A DNA stretch of 64,000 bases, from assembly GCF_016107655.1 (NCBI RefSeq), contig NZ_JABASX010000003.1, positions 372,001 to 436,000 of the forward strand. The letters are read 5' to 3'. The notes under the pieces were generated by a model. That model was given only the letters and a program-made list of their open reading frames with translations, was not told where the DNA came from and made no database searches. Below, one piece after another: positions 63,939-64,000 of this stretch; position 1 is the first letter of the stretch; every line of letters starts with the position of its first letter. The position numbers and the translations under genes were made by a program. The stretch comes from Brevibacterium antiquum. Its GTDB lineage: Bacteria > Actinomycetota > Actinomycetes > Actinomycetales > Brevibacteriaceae.

Positions 63939-64000
63939 ACGAATCGGTGGCGCAGTCTCTCGCGACGGCGCGCAGACTCTCGGGCCAGTGGCAACCGTTC

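Overview
The window is high-GC actinobacterial chromosome. The gene order, a meso-diaminopimelate-type MurE signature, leaderless-looking starts and several GTG/TTG starts point to a member of the Micrococcales, most likely Brevibacterium or a close relative. The genus is inferred from overall protein character, not proven. I see no rRNA, CRISPR array, insertion sequence or prophage. One tRNA (Pro, GGG anticodon) is present.

Layout. (1) 1-7070: the 3' end of a secreted amidase gene, the principal sigma factor, a DUF4192 protein, a spermidine-synthase-like protein and a HelD-type RNA polymerase-associated helicase. (2) 7100-12700, minus strand: nrdR, hisD and dnaE. (3) 12866-33120, minus strand: a long run that, read in its own direction, goes mraZ-rsmH-ftsL-ftsI-murE-murF-mraY-murD-ftsW-murG-murC-ftsQ-ftsZ-pgeF-sepF-yggT-divIVA-lspA-rluD. 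This is the classical division and cell-wall (dcw) cluster, with many 1-4 nt overlaps. yggS, usual between pgeF and sepF, is absent. (4) 33121-33730: a 610-bp divergent control region packed with GTGG boxes that look like MraZ operators. (5) 33731-38221, plus strand: a moxR-DUF58-transglutaminase operon. (6) 38714-49523: a block collinear with the Mycobacterium tuberculosis Rv2164c-Rv2178c neighbourhood (DUF3040, lipoprotein, polyprenyl synthetase, Rv2175c-like DNA-binding protein, PASTA kinase PknL, class II DAHP synthase). dinB and a LysM/transglycosylase gene are also in it. It runs straight into gcvH-FHA-DUF151, a second conserved block that here lacks its MerR genes. (7) 49756-63926: tRNA-Pro, then a more variable region with three transporters of different types, a VTT-like membrane protein and an amidohydrolase. 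It ends with a giant membrane-anchored non-ribosomal peptide synthetase followed by an overlapping M1 peptidase gene, and a MATE exporter/GNAT pair converging on them.

How it works together. Most of the window builds and regulates the cell wall: lipid-II precursor enzymes, divisome and polar growth proteins, the MraZ regulator, a PASTA kinase with a muralytic partner, and an FHA protein that such kinases typically phosphorylate. A polyprenyl synthetase and the first shikimate enzyme add metabolic support.

The most interesting accessory system is at 56462-61811. The 1352-residue protein has the full adenylation / carrier / six-membrane-segment / three-tandem-C-terminal-domain layout of Pls, the epsilon-poly-L-lysine synthetase. 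Its substrate-pocket residues read D-A-E-T-I-G-T-V-V-K, which suits a basic amino acid such as lysine. The overlapping M1 metallopeptidase gene could be the matching polymer-degrading or self-protection enzyme.
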